A stretch of 64,000 nucleotides of DNA. It comes from Syntrophorhabdaceae bacterium (GTDB lineage: Bacteria > Desulfobacterota > Syntrophorhabdia > Syntrophorhabdales > Syntrophorhabdaceae). Every line of letters begins with the position of its first letter. The stretch's first letter is position 1. Under the pieces are notes generated by a model that was not told the DNA's origin, did no database searches, and saw only the letters and a list, made by a program, of their open reading frames with translations. Location of the stretch: assembly GCA_036504895.1 (NCBI GenBank), contig DASXUJ010000121.1:1-64000 (forward strand). The letters are read 5' to 3'. Below, one piece after another: positions 9,668 through 18,270 of the stretch. The position numbers were made by a program, and so were the translations under genes.

Positions 9668-10402
9668 ATGTCCAAGATTGCATCAGACGCTTTGACAGGG
9701 GCACTAAAAGCCCAAATGAAGAAGATGGATATTGTGACGAACAACCTGGCAAATATGTCAACGCCGGGCTACAAGGCGATGAGAACGGTATTTCATGGTT
9801 TCCTGGCCGATCAAATGCCGCATGCCGGAGGAGACACGGATGAATCCCTTTCTGACTCTGCCGCAAACACCTTTATCGATTTCTCTCAGGCCCCTTTACT
9901 GGAGACAGGTGGAATGCTGAACGTAGCGATAGAAGGGCCGGGACTTTTTGTCGTGTCCACGCCCGGCGGCCCCATGTACACACGAAATGGACAATTCTCC
10001 CTTGACAAAGAGCAGAGACTTGTCACGGGGAGCGGGCACCCGGTGATGGGCCAAGACGGTGCCATAATTGCGAAAGGCAGCACGATAAGGATCGAGACGG
10101 ACGGGTCCATCCTCGCGGACCACGTTCCGGTCGGCAGGCTCCAGGTCGTCGACTTCAAGGACAGGACACAACTCTACGCCGTCGGTGCAGGTCTCTTCTC
10201 ACACGGGACGAAGAAGATCCCGGCGGAGTCGGTGACAAAATACTCGGTAAGACAAGGGTTTATAGAGATTTCGAACGTAATTCTCACCCAGGAGATAATT
10301 GAGCTGATAACCTGCGTCCGCACATATCAAGCATACAAGAAGGTGGACAAATTAATGGACGAGGCGGATGACAGGATGTTTACCATAAGCACTATAAAAT
10401 AA
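9668..10402 (+). CDS. Orphan flagellar basal-body rod/hook protein (FlgF/FlgG-like)
   Basis: 244 residues. The N-terminus carries the flagellar rod motif (about residues 8-36, DIVTNNLANMSTPGYKA), the middle has the FlgE/F/G-type domain (GPGLFVVSTPGGPMYTRNG, residues about 90-115), and the C-terminus has the rod/hook coiled-coil motif (ISNVILTQEIIELITCVRTYQAYKK). These parts assemble the axial rod in the periplasm. GGAGG precedes the ATG by five bases. No other flagellar gene is in the window, and the gene is placed behind a metal-regulon promoter, which is odd: a rod protein is normally in a flagellar operon. It may have been recruited for an envelope function (inference). Confidence 0.88.
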   Translation: MSKIASDALTGALKAQMKKMDIVTNNLANMSTPGYKAMRTVFHGFLADQMPHAGGDTDESLSDSAANTFIDFSQAPLLETGGMLNVAIEGPGLFVVSTPGGPMYTRNGQFSLDKEQRLVTGSGHPVMGQDGAIIAKGSTIRIETDGSILADHVPVGRLQVVDFKDRTQLYAVGAGLFSHGTKKIPAESVTKYSVRQGFIEISNVILTQEIIELITCVRTYQAYKKVDKLMDEADDRMFTISTIK

Positions 10403-10426
10403 TGGTTTTTCTGCTGGAGAAGACAG

Positions 10427-10519
10427 GTGACGATAGATCAGATAGTATCATGGTTTTTTATTGCACTGGTGCTCGCTATGGGCATGGCCGCCTATTTTGT
10501 ATTTTGGAAGGGGAAGTGA
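10427..10519 (+). CDS. Tiny single-pass membrane peptide (30 aa)
   Basis: GTG start at 10427 with GGAGA eight bases upstream; reads VTIDQIVSWFFIALVLAMG and ends FWKGK. A single transmembrane helix of about 20 residues has a short acidic N-tail and a basic C-tail, the charge layout of small bacterial membrane subunits such as the CcoQ type, but there is no sequence identity strong enough to name it. It follows the FlgF-like gene by 24 bp and would be co-transcribed. A 45-codon alternative frame from 10403 lacks a ribosome site and looks non-coding. Confidence 0.45.
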   Translation: MTIDQIVSWFFIALVLAMGMAAYFVFWKGK

Positions 10520-10646
10520 TGCTAGGTGTGGCAACGTAGTAGTTGAGCCTTTCGCCCAGGCAAGGAGACTGAAAGTTCTGCCTCACCAGAGATGAAACCC
10601 TATTGGGATTAACTGATAGTGGAACGCTAAAATCCACCGGAAGGAT

Positions 10647-11258
10647 TCATCCCTTGTTTGGGTTACGGTCAAGAACCGCTATGATATCCTTTTTAACGGT
10701 ATCCATGAGTTTGAATCGGAAACGATGTTTTGCGCTCAAATGAAATAGCATGTCCTTAAAAGTGCTCTGCGTGAATCGGAATTGTTCGTGTTTTTCCCCG
10801 CAGCTTGTTGATCTCCTCGCCAGATATCCTACCAGGTCGCTCCTGTTCGATAAATTATGGATCGGCTCGGAGATAATTATCCTTTGTGCCGAATGCATCA
10901 TTTTGAGAATCAGCGATTCAATGTTCTCCGCAAAATGATACAGGGAACCGGCGATAATGCACAGGTCCGCTGTGGGTAATTCGCTGATCCTCTTCACATC
11001 TGCTAATCGAGCGTCAAAACCTTTTTTTTTCGCATGCCTTACAAATTTTGTATTCATGTCAAAGCCGGTCCAGCGGATCCCCCTCTGCCTGCAGTGCTCG
11101 GCTATGATTATATCTCCGAAGCACAACTCGACGACGTTCCTGCCTTCTATCATGCCGTAAATCTTCTCAAATCGTTGATTGTAGGACCCTTTGTAGAGAA
11201 GGTCCATAATGAGACGGTAAAGGTAGATATTCCTATAGATTATGCTCGTGTGTGGCAT
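10647..11258 (-). CDS. Class I SAM-dependent methyltransferase
   Basis: 203 residues. The Rossmann-type SAM-binding region starts at about residue 35: motif I is NVVELCFGDIIIAEHC (a divergent E/D-x-G-x-G), motif II WTGFDMNTKFV, then a DVKRISELPTADLCII stretch and LYHFAENIESLILKM after it. The substrate cannot be read from sequence. The ATG at 11258 has AGGAGGAG nine bases upstream. It is transcribed from metal-regulon promoter 4, about 90 nt upstream, in the same direction as the radical SAM gene behind it. The motif order resembles lipid or small-molecule methyltransferases of lipopolysaccharide/hopanoid-type clusters, but that is only a hint. Confidence 0.8.
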   Translation of the reverse strand: MPHTSIIYRNIYLYRLIMDLLYKGSYNQRFEKIYGMIEGRNVVELCFGDIIIAEHCRQRGIRWTGFDMNTKFVRHAKKKGFDARLADVKRISELPTADLCIIAGSLYHFAENIESLILKMMHSAQRIIISEPIHNLSNRSDLVGYLARRSTSCGEKHEQFRFTQSTFKDMLFHLSAKHRFRFKLMDTVKKDIIAVLDRNPNKG

Positions 11259-11351
11259 AAGGGTCTCCTCCTGAACATGGACGCTGCCGACAGCAGTTCA
11301 TATATAAGATTCGCGCTTCGAAAGCTATGAGAGGGGCCGGCAACTGCGGAT

Positions 11352-11406
11352 ATGTTACATAATCTCCCCTTACCGGAAAATTAAACCGCTATGACATTTC
11401 TGTAAT
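11352..11406 (-). promoter_or_regulatory. Metal-regulon promoter 4 (methyltransferase)
   Basis: Leftward: ATTACA (11406-11401), GAAA, TGTCAT (11396-11391), 5 bases, TTTAAT (11385-11380), 22 bases, TAACAT (11357-11352). About 60 bp here are recognisably homologous to promoter 5 (12999-13053), including the GTAAGGGGA stretch between box and -10, so one copy arose from the other. Confidence 0.75.
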
Positions 11407-11500
11407 CTCAAGAGGTCATTTTACCCATACACGCCGAGCAGGCGTATCCTTCAAGCAAGTTATGACAAAGAACCTCCGGGAAATGTTTTAAAGGCTACGG

Positions 11501-12907
11501 TTATGACGGTCTTAGCATCCTGGAGAGAACCAATCCGGCCCCATTGACGGTAAGCTTGAACTGTGTCCAGGATCCTATTCTAGCAAGCAGGTTGAGAATC
11601 TTTTTCGGGCGTAGATAGAAGCTCCTGTAGGCCTTTTTCTGCCATTTTATCAATTCATGGGCGGAAACATCCGGGAGGTGATGAACCGGATTAGTATAGA
11701 GTCCGTATCTTGAATAATCCAGCGAATCAATTAAACCTTCGTTACGAAGCTGTTCAAATATTTCACTACCAGGGTATGGTTTCAATATGAAATACTTCGC
11801 AAAGTCGGGGTCCAGCTCAAGTGAAAAATCAAGTGTTCTTTGAATGGTTTTTGGAGTATCCCCGTAGAATCCGATCACAAAAAAGCCCCATGTGGTGAAT
11901 TCAAGATCTTTTGCAAGCTTCATCGCCCTGCGAACCTGATCCTTCGTTATCCCTTTCTTAATTATTTTGAGAATGTCATCATCTCCCGACTCCACCCCAA
12001 ACCCTATGTTATTGATGCTGATTCCTCTAAGGGCGTTCAATATTTCCTCGTCAACCGAATCAGCTCGTATTCCATTCGATGTCTCAAAGTTGAGAGGATA
12101 GTTGCGCTTTTTCAGCGCGTTGCATAATTCGAGAAACCGTTTTTTGTTACTGGAAAGATTGTCGTCTAAGAAATGGGCTTCTCTCGCGCCATATCGGTCC
12201 ACAAATACATCCAACTCCTCCAGAACATTCTTGATCGAGCGCATCCTAAAACGCTGTCCGAGTATTTGTTTCGTGCAACAATACGTACATCGTCCATAGC
12301 ATCCTCTCGATGTTATGATGGGAAGGGCGGGAAGCTTTTGAGCGTCCGGCGGAGAGTACTTCTTGGGATCCTTAACCAAATGAAAGGCTGGAAAGGGGAG
12401 GTTGTCTAAATCTTGTTCAACTTTTCGAGGGGGATTCTTAAATACTATGCCGGCCTTCTTAAAGTATATGCCGTGGACACCCTTCAGGTCACCATTTCGC
12501 TGAAGGGTGTCCACAAGGTCACGCATGGTGTGTTCTCCTTCTCCTATGCATACCGCGTCGATACCCGGCACGGCAACTGAATTGTCCGGATCGATCGTCG
12601 CGTGTACCCCGCCCATCACCGTAAAAATGCCTTTAAATCTGTCTTTTATTGCATTGGCAATCTTGAAGCCTTCCGGGGCTATCGGCGTGACACACGAAAG
12701 ACCGACGACCTGGGGCCCGGATTCTGAGACATGATCGAGCAGAGATGCAATATTCATCCCATCTATATCCATGTCAATATATTCAACATCGTGATGGTCT
12801 CTTTCCAGCATGGCGCATACGTACAGCGCCCCATAGTGGGGATAGGCAGGCCGCATTTTGGTACCGTAAACGGATGCCTGAGAGGGGATGACAATTAGGA
12901 TTTTCAT
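11501..12907 (-). CDS. Cobalamin-binding-domain radical SAM protein
   Basis: 468 residues. N-terminal B12-binding-type domain (about 1-140, with GLSCVTPIAPEG and VMGGVHATIDPD), followed by a radical SAM core with the 4Fe-4S motif CYGRCTYC (CX3CX2C, about residue 208), the GGE-like and substrate region HFLDDNLSS and GFGVESGDDDILKIIKKG, and a C-terminal tail of about 100 residues. The layout matches the BchE/HpnP/HpnJ-like group, which methylates or rearranges unactivated carbons in pigments, hopanoids and other lipids. I do not see the canonical DxHxxG motif of cobalamin ligation, so B12 binding is uncertain. Start ATG at 12907 with GGGGAGGA 12 bases upstream. Transcribed from promoter 5. Confidence 0.88.
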   Translation of the reverse strand: MKILIVIPSQASVYGTKMRPAYPHYGALYVCAMLERDHHDVEYIDMDIDGMNIASLLDHVSESGPQVVGLSCVTPIAPEGFKIANAIKDRFKGIFTVMGGVHATIDPDNSVAVPGIDAVCIGEGEHTMRDLVDTLQRNGDLKGVHGIYFKKAGIVFKNPPRKVEQDLDNLPFPAFHLVKDPKKYSPPDAQKLPALPIITSRGCYGRCTYCCTKQILGQRFRMRSIKNVLEELDVFVDRYGAREAHFLDDNLSSNKKRFLELCNALKKRNYPLNFETSNGIRADSVDEEILNALRGISINNIGFGVESGDDDILKIIKKGITKDQVRRAMKLAKDLEFTTWGFFVIGFYGDTPKTIQRTLDFSLELDPDFAKYFILKPYPGSEIFEQLRNEGLIDSLDYSRYGLYTNPVHHLPDVSAHELIKWQKKAYRSFYLRPKKILNLLARIGSWTQFKLTVNGAGLVLSRMLRPS

Positions 12908-12998
12908 TGCGTACGATCTTCCTCCCCTATATGGGTGTGGCGTAGCGGCTCGTGCATTAATTTGAATTTGGATTGTAGGTCCGCCAAGAGCTTGAGCT

Positions 12999-13053
12999 AT
13001 GTTACTTAACTTCCCCTTACGGGAAGATTAAGCCGACATGACATTTCTGTAAT
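12999..13053 (-). promoter_or_regulatory. Metal-regulon promoter 5 (radical SAM gene)
   Basis: Leftward: ATTACA (13053-13048), GAAA, TGTCAT (13043-13038), 5 bases, CTTAAT (13032-13027), 22 bases, TAACAT (13004-12999). Homologous to promoter 4 over about 60 bp. Divergent from promoter 6, so one 165-bp region holds two boxes facing apart. Confidence 0.75.
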
Positions 13054-13107
13054 ACGATAACGATCCTTTTCCGGCGCTGTGAAAGCAATACGCGCATCTG
13101 CGCATTC

Positions 13108-13162
13108 ATTACAAACCTGTCATACCCCTGTAACCCTCCTGTAATTATCTTCGCTGTATACT
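13108..13162 (+). promoter_or_regulatory. Metal-regulon promoter 6 (ArnT-like genes)
   Basis: Rightward: ATTACA (13108-13113), AACC, TGTCAT (13118-13123), 5 bases, TGTAAC (13129-13134), 22 bases, TATACT (13157-13162). A fourth half-site, TGTAAT (13140-13145), follows in the same 11-bp register, giving three direct repeats. The predicted transcript starts near 13169, eight bases before the first in-frame ATG (13177), which makes the downstream GTG at 13252 the better start. Confidence 0.78.
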
Positions 13163-13251
13163 CTGATTCGCGAAATATGGCCGATCGAACCATTAGAGGA
13201 AGCAATTGTGAGGGGGTTGAGGCAGGTGTTCAGGAGAGGAATCGGCGCACC

Positions 13252-14868
13252 GTGAAAGATGGGTCTTTCGAGTTATCTGATAAATTTAGAGACTTACGCG
13301 CAGTCAGGGGTACATCGCTTAAAATATTGATGCTCATCCTTCTCTCTTACGTTCTGCTCGTTCATAATCTGGGCGGAGTTGCGCTCTGGGACCCCGATGA
13401 ACCGCGCCAGGCTATCGTTGCCCGGGAGATGGTGGAGAGGAACGATTACATACACACCTATCTCAACGGTGAACCCAATCGTTGGAAACCTCCTTTCTAT
13501 TCCTGGATGATTATCCTGGCCTCGAAAGTAACGGGTAATATAGACGAACTTGCATCTAAAGCACCATCGGCAATTGCCGCGGGATTGCTGGTCCTCATAA
13601 CCTTCTTTCTCGGCAGCCATCTGGTTGATACAAGTACAGGATTTCTTTCAGCCATGGTGCTCCTGACAAACTATCAGTTCCTCGGAAACGCGAGAGAATC
13701 CGTCATGGACATGACCTTCGCTTTTTTTATCGGTCTTACCGTATTTCTTAATTATCTCGCCATTAAGAAGGACAACAGATGGCAACTGGTGCTGTCCTTC
13801 ATTCCCGCATCCTTGGCTATTCTCACGAAAGGCCCTGCAGGTTTGTTGATTCCCGCGTGCGTCATTTTCATCTACCTAATGGTCACAAAGAAGGTCAAGA
13901 GATTTACCCTGACTTTTGCATGCGGTTGTTTCTTCTCTCTCAGCCTTGCCATGATCTGGTTTCTCCTGGCAGGGAGAGAATATATAAATGAAATCATTCT
14001 GACCCAGAGCTTTACCCGATACGTGAACGCCTTCGACCATCAGGAAAACCTCTTCTATTATTTCCACAAGCTCTTTTTCAACTTCCTTCCCTGGAGCATA
14101 CTCCTGCCTTTTTCTATTTACCATGCCTTCAGACAAAAGTATTGGCTTCCCCTCATATGGTTCCTCTTCACCTTTCTCTTTTTTGAGATATCCACGAGCA
14201 AGAGGGCTATATATCTTCTTTCCGTCTATCCTGCCTCCGCCCTCTTGTGCGGGTTCTATATCAGGGACAGTTGGTCGCGGCTTGTGAAGGCATCAAAGAC
14301 AAATATGTTTCTAAGAGTGTTCGCATTCCTTCTCGTGACCCTCCCTCTCGGAGCCGTTGTCGCGCTTTTCAATTTGCAGAATGAGACAGTTACGGAATTC
14401 AGGACAAATCCTTCGGTATACGTCTATATAGCTTTGATATTCATGGCAGGAGCGATATTCCTCTATACCCTCGTGAAGAATTGCGAGAAGGGAAGCCTTT
14501 TCCTTCTGTTTGCCTATCTCATCCTCATTGCGATTTCTCATAACTTCTGTTATCTCCCAATTATGGATAAAGCCTTTAAATCTCCGCGGCTCATAACAGA
14601 CAGTATGAAAGACTTTTCAAAGGGCAAAGATGTCTTCCTGTATGGAGATAACTCGGCAGGCCTGATCTTCTATATTGGCAAACCAACCAAACTACTTCAC
14701 CGCGCCGAAGATATCAAAAAATATGCAAAAACCGAGTCGGTCCTCGTCATAACGGAAGATGATGCAAAGTACGTTGCCCCATACTTGGACAAGTTCTACT
14801 ACCCGATAAAGAAAGTCAACTATGAGAGAGAAGCTTATATCTTGTACGTAGGGAAAAGTGGAATATAG
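13252..14868 (+). CDS. ArnT/PMT-family membrane glycosyltransferase (copy 1)
   Basis: Polytopic GT39/GT83-type transferase that moves a sugar from a polyprenyl-phosphate donor onto an envelope acceptor on the periplasmic side; about 538 residues. Seen: TM1, then the conserved acidic loop WDPDEPRQAIVAREMVE with the D-E pair, a loop GEPNRWKPPFYSW (the KPP motif of this family), and about ten further hydrophobic helices ending near residue 450, with a small C-terminal soluble domain. GTG at 13252 has AGGAGAGG upstream; an ATG at 13177 would add 25 residues but lies eight bases from the predicted transcript start. ArnT itself adds aminoarabinose to lipid A; acceptor and sugar here are unknown. 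Confidence 0.85.
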   Translation: MKDGSFELSDKFRDLRAVRGTSLKILMLILLSYVLLVHNLGGVALWDPDEPRQAIVAREMVERNDYIHTYLNGEPNRWKPPFYSWMIILASKVTGNIDELASKAPSAIAAGLLVLITFFLGSHLVDTSTGFLSAMVLLTNYQFLGNARESVMDMTFAFFIGLTVFLNYLAIKKDNRWQLVLSFIPASLAILTKGPAGLLIPACVIFIYLMVTKKVKRFTLTFACGCFFSLSLAMIWFLLAGREYINEIILTQSFTRYVNAFDHQENLFYYFHKLFFNFLPWSILLPFSIYHAFRQKYWLPLIWFLFTFLFFEISTSKRAIYLLSVYPASALLCGFYIRDSWSRLVKASKTNMFLRVFAFLLVTLPLGAVVALFNLQNETVTEFRTNPSVYVYIALIFMAGAIFLYTLVKNCEKGSLFLLFAYLILIAISHNFCYLPIMDKAFKSPRLITDSMKDFSKGKDVFLYGDNSAGLIFYIGKPTKLLHRAEDIKKYAKTESVLVITEDDAKYVAPYLDKFYYPIKKVNYEREAYILYVGKSGI

Positions 14869-14989
14869 TGCAGCCTTTGAAGCCAAGCGAAGAATCCTTT
14901 GTTTGGACGAAAAGACATAAGTTTGCTCAATAACATGGGCACGGGTTGAATGATCTGCCCCAAATAGCCCACAGCGAACCAGGAGCGCA

Positions 14990-16684
14990 ATGAGCACACG
15001 CAAAAATCCTTTTTATGTACGATACAGAAAAGACATTCTTCACCTTCTCGTCATCGTCTTTCTTTCCTCTGTCTTCCTCTTTTGTGCCCTGGGTGATTAC
15101 TCGTTGAAGGAGCCGGATGAAGGCAGGTATGCGGAAATACCGAGGGAGATGGTTGAAACGGGCGATTACATCGTTCCTCATCTCAATTATGTGAGGTATT
15201 TTGAAAAACCTCCCCTCCTTTATTGGGCAGTGGCCATTTCGTATAAACTGTTCGGTATCAATGAATGGTCGTTCAGGTCCGTTAATGCCGCTTTTGCGTT
15301 CTTCATGGTCCTTTTCCTCTATGTCTTTGGCCGAAAGTGGTTCGGCGGAAGGGCTGCTTTGCTGTCATGCCTGATCCTTGTGTCTTCTTTCGGTTTTTTT
15401 TCCATGGCACGTATTGTGACGACAGATATGTGTTTCAGCTTCCTGCTTTTCGCATCTCTCCTTTGTTTTTACGATTTTTACCGTGACAAAAAAGCGTTCT
15501 CCCTTTATCTGTTCTACGGGCTGGCGGGATTGGCTACTCTGGCAAAAGGGCCGGCAGCCGTCGTCCTTCTCGGCGGAGCCATCCTGGTCTTCCTCTTTAC
15601 TGAAAAAAGGCTCAGCTTTCTGAAAGAACTTAAATGGTTGAGAGGCTCAGCAATTTACGCGTGCATCGTCCTGCCCTGGATAATAGCCATCTCTTTGAGG
15701 GATCGAGAATTTCTTCATTTCTTCTTTATTGACCAGCATATTCTCAGATTTGCCACCACCCAGCATAAGAGGTCGGGGCCCCTTTATTATTTCTTGCCCG
15801 TGCTCTTCGGGGGCATGTTCCCCTGGTCCTTCTTCCTCCCCAGGGGAATAGTCACCCTCTGGCGCAAGAAAGAACTGAGGCTGTTTATCATCTGGAGCGC
15901 TCTCGTATTTGGTCTCTTCAGCATTTCCGGGTCAAAACTGCCCCCCTACATACTACCTATCTTCCCCGCACTGTCACTAGTGCTGGGCGTTTTCTTTGAT
16001 GAAAACCGCCACAGGTATGCGCGCTGGGCCGGGGAGATTGCGCTCTACATGGTGGTCTTCGCGGTATTCTCCCTTCTGGGTTTCCTACGACTCTATCCGC
16101 CGTTTCTTGCGTGGGTCGCCTCTCTCGCACCGAATGCACCGGCCCTGGCGCAAGAGCTGAAATGCTTCTGTCTGGGCGTTTCCTTTGTGTCGTGCGTGGT
16201 TTTGTGCATGTCCTTCTTTAGGACCTTTCGTCGCTACGGTGCAATCTTCCTGATCCTTCTCAGTTTTTCCTTTTCTTTCTTCTCGGTGCTTATGGGATTC
16301 GGTCTCCATACGCTGGACAAATTGAAAACGGCAAAGGAGTTGGCCCTGGCCGTCAATCAGAGTAAGGGAACCTTTGATCATCTCGTCGGTTATGACGTCT
16401 ATGAACAGACCCTTCCCTTTTATACCAAGTCGAGGTTAATCCTTGCCAACTTTACGGGAGAGCTTAAAATGGGCTCCATGCGTGATGGCGCGAAAGAGTA
16501 TTTCATTACGGAGGAGGAGTTTTTCCGACTCCTTTCGTCGGACAAAAAAGTGCTTTTTGTTACAAAGGAAAATAAAATAGATCGACTGCGAGAAATGGTT
16601 CCCCGTAAGATTGAAGCAATACGGTGTCAGAACGACCGATGCCTGTATGGAAATTGGGCCACCGCTGAAAATGACTTTCAGTGA
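14990..16684 (+). CDS. ArnT/PMT-family membrane glycosyltransferase (copy 2)
   Basis: 564-residue paralogue of the preceding gene: TM1, acidic loop LKEPDEGRYAEIPREMVET, loop YFEKPPLLYW, then multiple membrane helices and a C-terminal soluble part (about 460-560). AGGAG lies six bases before the ATG. It follows copy 1 by 121 bp without an obvious promoter or terminator, so both are probably in one transcript from promoter 6. The two share the family motifs but are clearly diverged, so they probably act on different steps rather than being a recent duplication. In Enterobacteria arnT is driven by the PmrA response regulator; the parallel with an OmpR-family box here is striking (inference). Confidence 0.9.
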   Translation: MSTRKNPFYVRYRKDILHLLVIVFLSSVFLFCALGDYSLKEPDEGRYAEIPREMVETGDYIVPHLNYVRYFEKPPLLYWAVAISYKLFGINEWSFRSVNAAFAFFMVLFLYVFGRKWFGGRAALLSCLILVSSFGFFSMARIVTTDMCFSFLLFASLLCFYDFYRDKKAFSLYLFYGLAGLATLAKGPAAVVLLGGAILVFLFTEKRLSFLKELKWLRGSAIYACIVLPWIIAISLRDREFLHFFFIDQHILRFATTQHKRSGPLYYFLPVLFGGMFPWSFFLPRGIVTLWRKKELRLFIIWSALVFGLFSISGSKLPPYILPIFPALSLVLGVFFDENRHRYARWAGEIALYMVVFAVFSLLGFLRLYPPFLAWVASLAPNAPALAQELKCFCLGVSFVSCVVLCMSFFRTFRRYGAIFLILLSFSFSFFSVLMGFGLHTLDKLKTAKELALAVNQSKGTFDHLVGYDVYEQTLPFYTKSRLILANFTGELKMGSMRDGAKEYFITEEEFFRLLSSDKKVLFVTKENKIDRLREMVPRKIEAIRCQNDRCLYGNWATAENDFQ

Positions 16685-17040
16685 GCTTGAGCGATCAATG
16701 TGAGCCTAGCGGTGCAACACCGCCGCCATTTCTTTTTCTTGCGCGGGTAGGTGAAACCATCGCCGGGCACCAACCGAAAGGGGCCAAATTCCATCTTGAT
16801 AGGGTAAACACGAAGGGTTTATAGACAAGTGCCAAAGAGCCATAGTACAAGGGAGGGCTCTTCGAGAAATGGTTTCCGTTTCATTGTGGGAACGGCCGAG
16901 TTCTGTAGGTAACGGCAGCCGTGAGTGCCACCGACTCCGTGAGTTGCAACGCGCCCTGGCCATCCTTGAATCCGACAGCTAACCCCGCAGTCATGGCCCC
17001 TCCCTTTTTGTTCGGGTCCGCCAGGATATTGATAGACAGA
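16685..17040 (+). other. Intergenic stretch between convergent genes
   Basis: About 356 bp between the second glycosyltransferase (rightward) and the cation exporter (leftward). A short leftward reading frame (17108-16881, 75 codons, containing DPNKKGGAMTAGLAVGF) overlaps the exporter's 3' end by 68 bp and has protein-like composition, but no ribosome site and no recognisable family, so it is not called. I see no strong terminator here. Confidence 0.4.
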
Positions 17041-17973
17041 TTATTGGTTACTGCCGGCTTTGTGAGGCACGAAACACGTTTCGTCGGTAAGGTCGCATTC
17101 GCTTTCACATGGCTCGATGTGAATGATCACGTCGAGATTGCTGATTTCCCGGGTCATTGTTATTTCAAGTTGGTCCGCCAGTTTATGTGCTTCATCGATG
17201 CTCTCTTTCCTGCAGATAAGGAGATGGAAATCGGTGTATTTCCTGCTCCCTGCGATGCGGCCTCTCATTTTATGATAACCCGCGTAAGGGAACGGCAGTG
17301 CATCGATGATCTCCTGCAATTTCTTCTCTGTCTCCCGAGGTATACTCGCGTCCATAAGACCGCCGATACCGTCACGAAAGATCTTTAGGGCAGAGAAAAT
17401 AATAAGAAAGGCTATGATCACGGAGAAGAGCAGATCGAAATAGGTTCTGCCCGTATAGTAGGTGACAATGATTGCCACAATGGCTGCGGAGTTGGAATAG
17501 AGGTCGCTGGCATAGTGAAGCGCATCTGCCTTCAGGGCGCTTGAGTCGGTCCTTTCGCCCACCTTGCGGAGCACCGTCGAGATCAGTGCGCTGAAGAGAA
17601 GGGAAAGGATCATTACCCCGAGGTCGAAATTCGAATAGACAATGGCGGTCTTGTGGAGAAACTTGTGGATAGCCGTATAGAGGATCAGGCCTCCAGTGAA
17701 GATGATCACCAGCGATTGTATGGTGGCCGCTATGTTCTCGGTCTTTGCATGCCCGTACTGATGCCCGTAATCAGGTGGTTCTGCCGCTTTCCGTATGGCA
17801 AAGAGATTCATTCCCGACATGAAAATATCCAGCAAACTGTCGAGACTTGAGGATACGACCGCCAAGGACCCGGAAGCCAGCCCTGCCGCAAACTTGCTCG
17901 ATGCGAGAACAAAAGCGGATACTATTGCAAACAAGGACGCTTTGTATTTAATGTCCATGGTTATTTTCTGCAT
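17041..17973 (-). CDS. CDF-family divalent metal cation exporter
   Basis: Inner-membrane proton antiporter for Zn/Fe/Co/Mn-type ions (cation diffusion facilitator), 310 residues. Six TM helices in the first 210 residues; metal site A is formed by SSLDSLLD in TM2 and DALHYASD (HxxxD) in TM5, matching the family's DxxxD/HxxxD pattern; the C-terminal cytoplasmic ferredoxin-like domain (about 215-295) holds DFHLLICRKESIDEAHKLAD and HIEPCESECD. The tail has three Cys residues. It is leftward and alone, with no copy of the metal-regulon box found upstream. Start at 17973; MDIKYKAS five codons in is equally possible, as neither has a clear ribosome site. Confidence 0.93.
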   Translation of the reverse strand: MQKITMDIKYKASLFAIVSAFVLASSKFAAGLASGSLAVVSSSLDSLLDIFMSGMNLFAIRKAAEPPDYGHQYGHAKTENIAATIQSLVIIFTGGLILYTAIHKFLHKTAIVYSNFDLGVMILSLLFSALISTVLRKVGERTDSSALKADALHYASDLYSNSAAIVAIIVTYYTGRTYFDLLFSVIIAFLIIFSALKIFRDGIGGLMDASIPRETEKKLQEIIDALPFPYAGYHKMRGRIAGSRKYTDFHLLICRKESIDEAHKLADQLEITMTREISNLDVIIHIEPCESECDLTDETCFVPHKAGSNQ

Positions 17974-18212
17974 TAGCTACGGGGATACGCTATATGGCGT
18001 TCATCCTGTATGAAATACGATAGTATGTAATGATGGCAAAAGCAAGAGCCCACGGCGACCCGAGAGATCCATTTTGCTCCCTTTAGGGGAACACCGGTGT
18101 TGTTGCTTAGGTTGCTTTTCCTTCAATGGCGCTTCGGATCGACTTGATTCACATGATGGTTTTGGCAAGGAAGAACGCGTGCAGCAACTTTCCGACGTCT
18201 CTACTCAAATCT

Positions 18213-18243
18213 TTGACAAATGAATTTACAGATGTGTTACAAT
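18213..18243 (+). promoter_or_regulatory. Tentative promoter of the RHH-PilZ gene
   Basis: TTGACA (18213-18218) and TACAAT (18238-18243) with a 19-base spacer (18 if TTACAA is used). The spacing is a little wide. If active, transcription starts near 18250, which excludes an ATG at 18220 and favours the start at 18271. Confidence 0.4.
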
Positions 18244-18270
18244 GTATCACTGTATATAAACGGCTCTCAA

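Noticed and set aside
16706-16963. Leftward 85-codon frame between convergent genes
   Set aside because: No ribosome site; Arg/Ser/His-rich in the way of antisense reading; no family.
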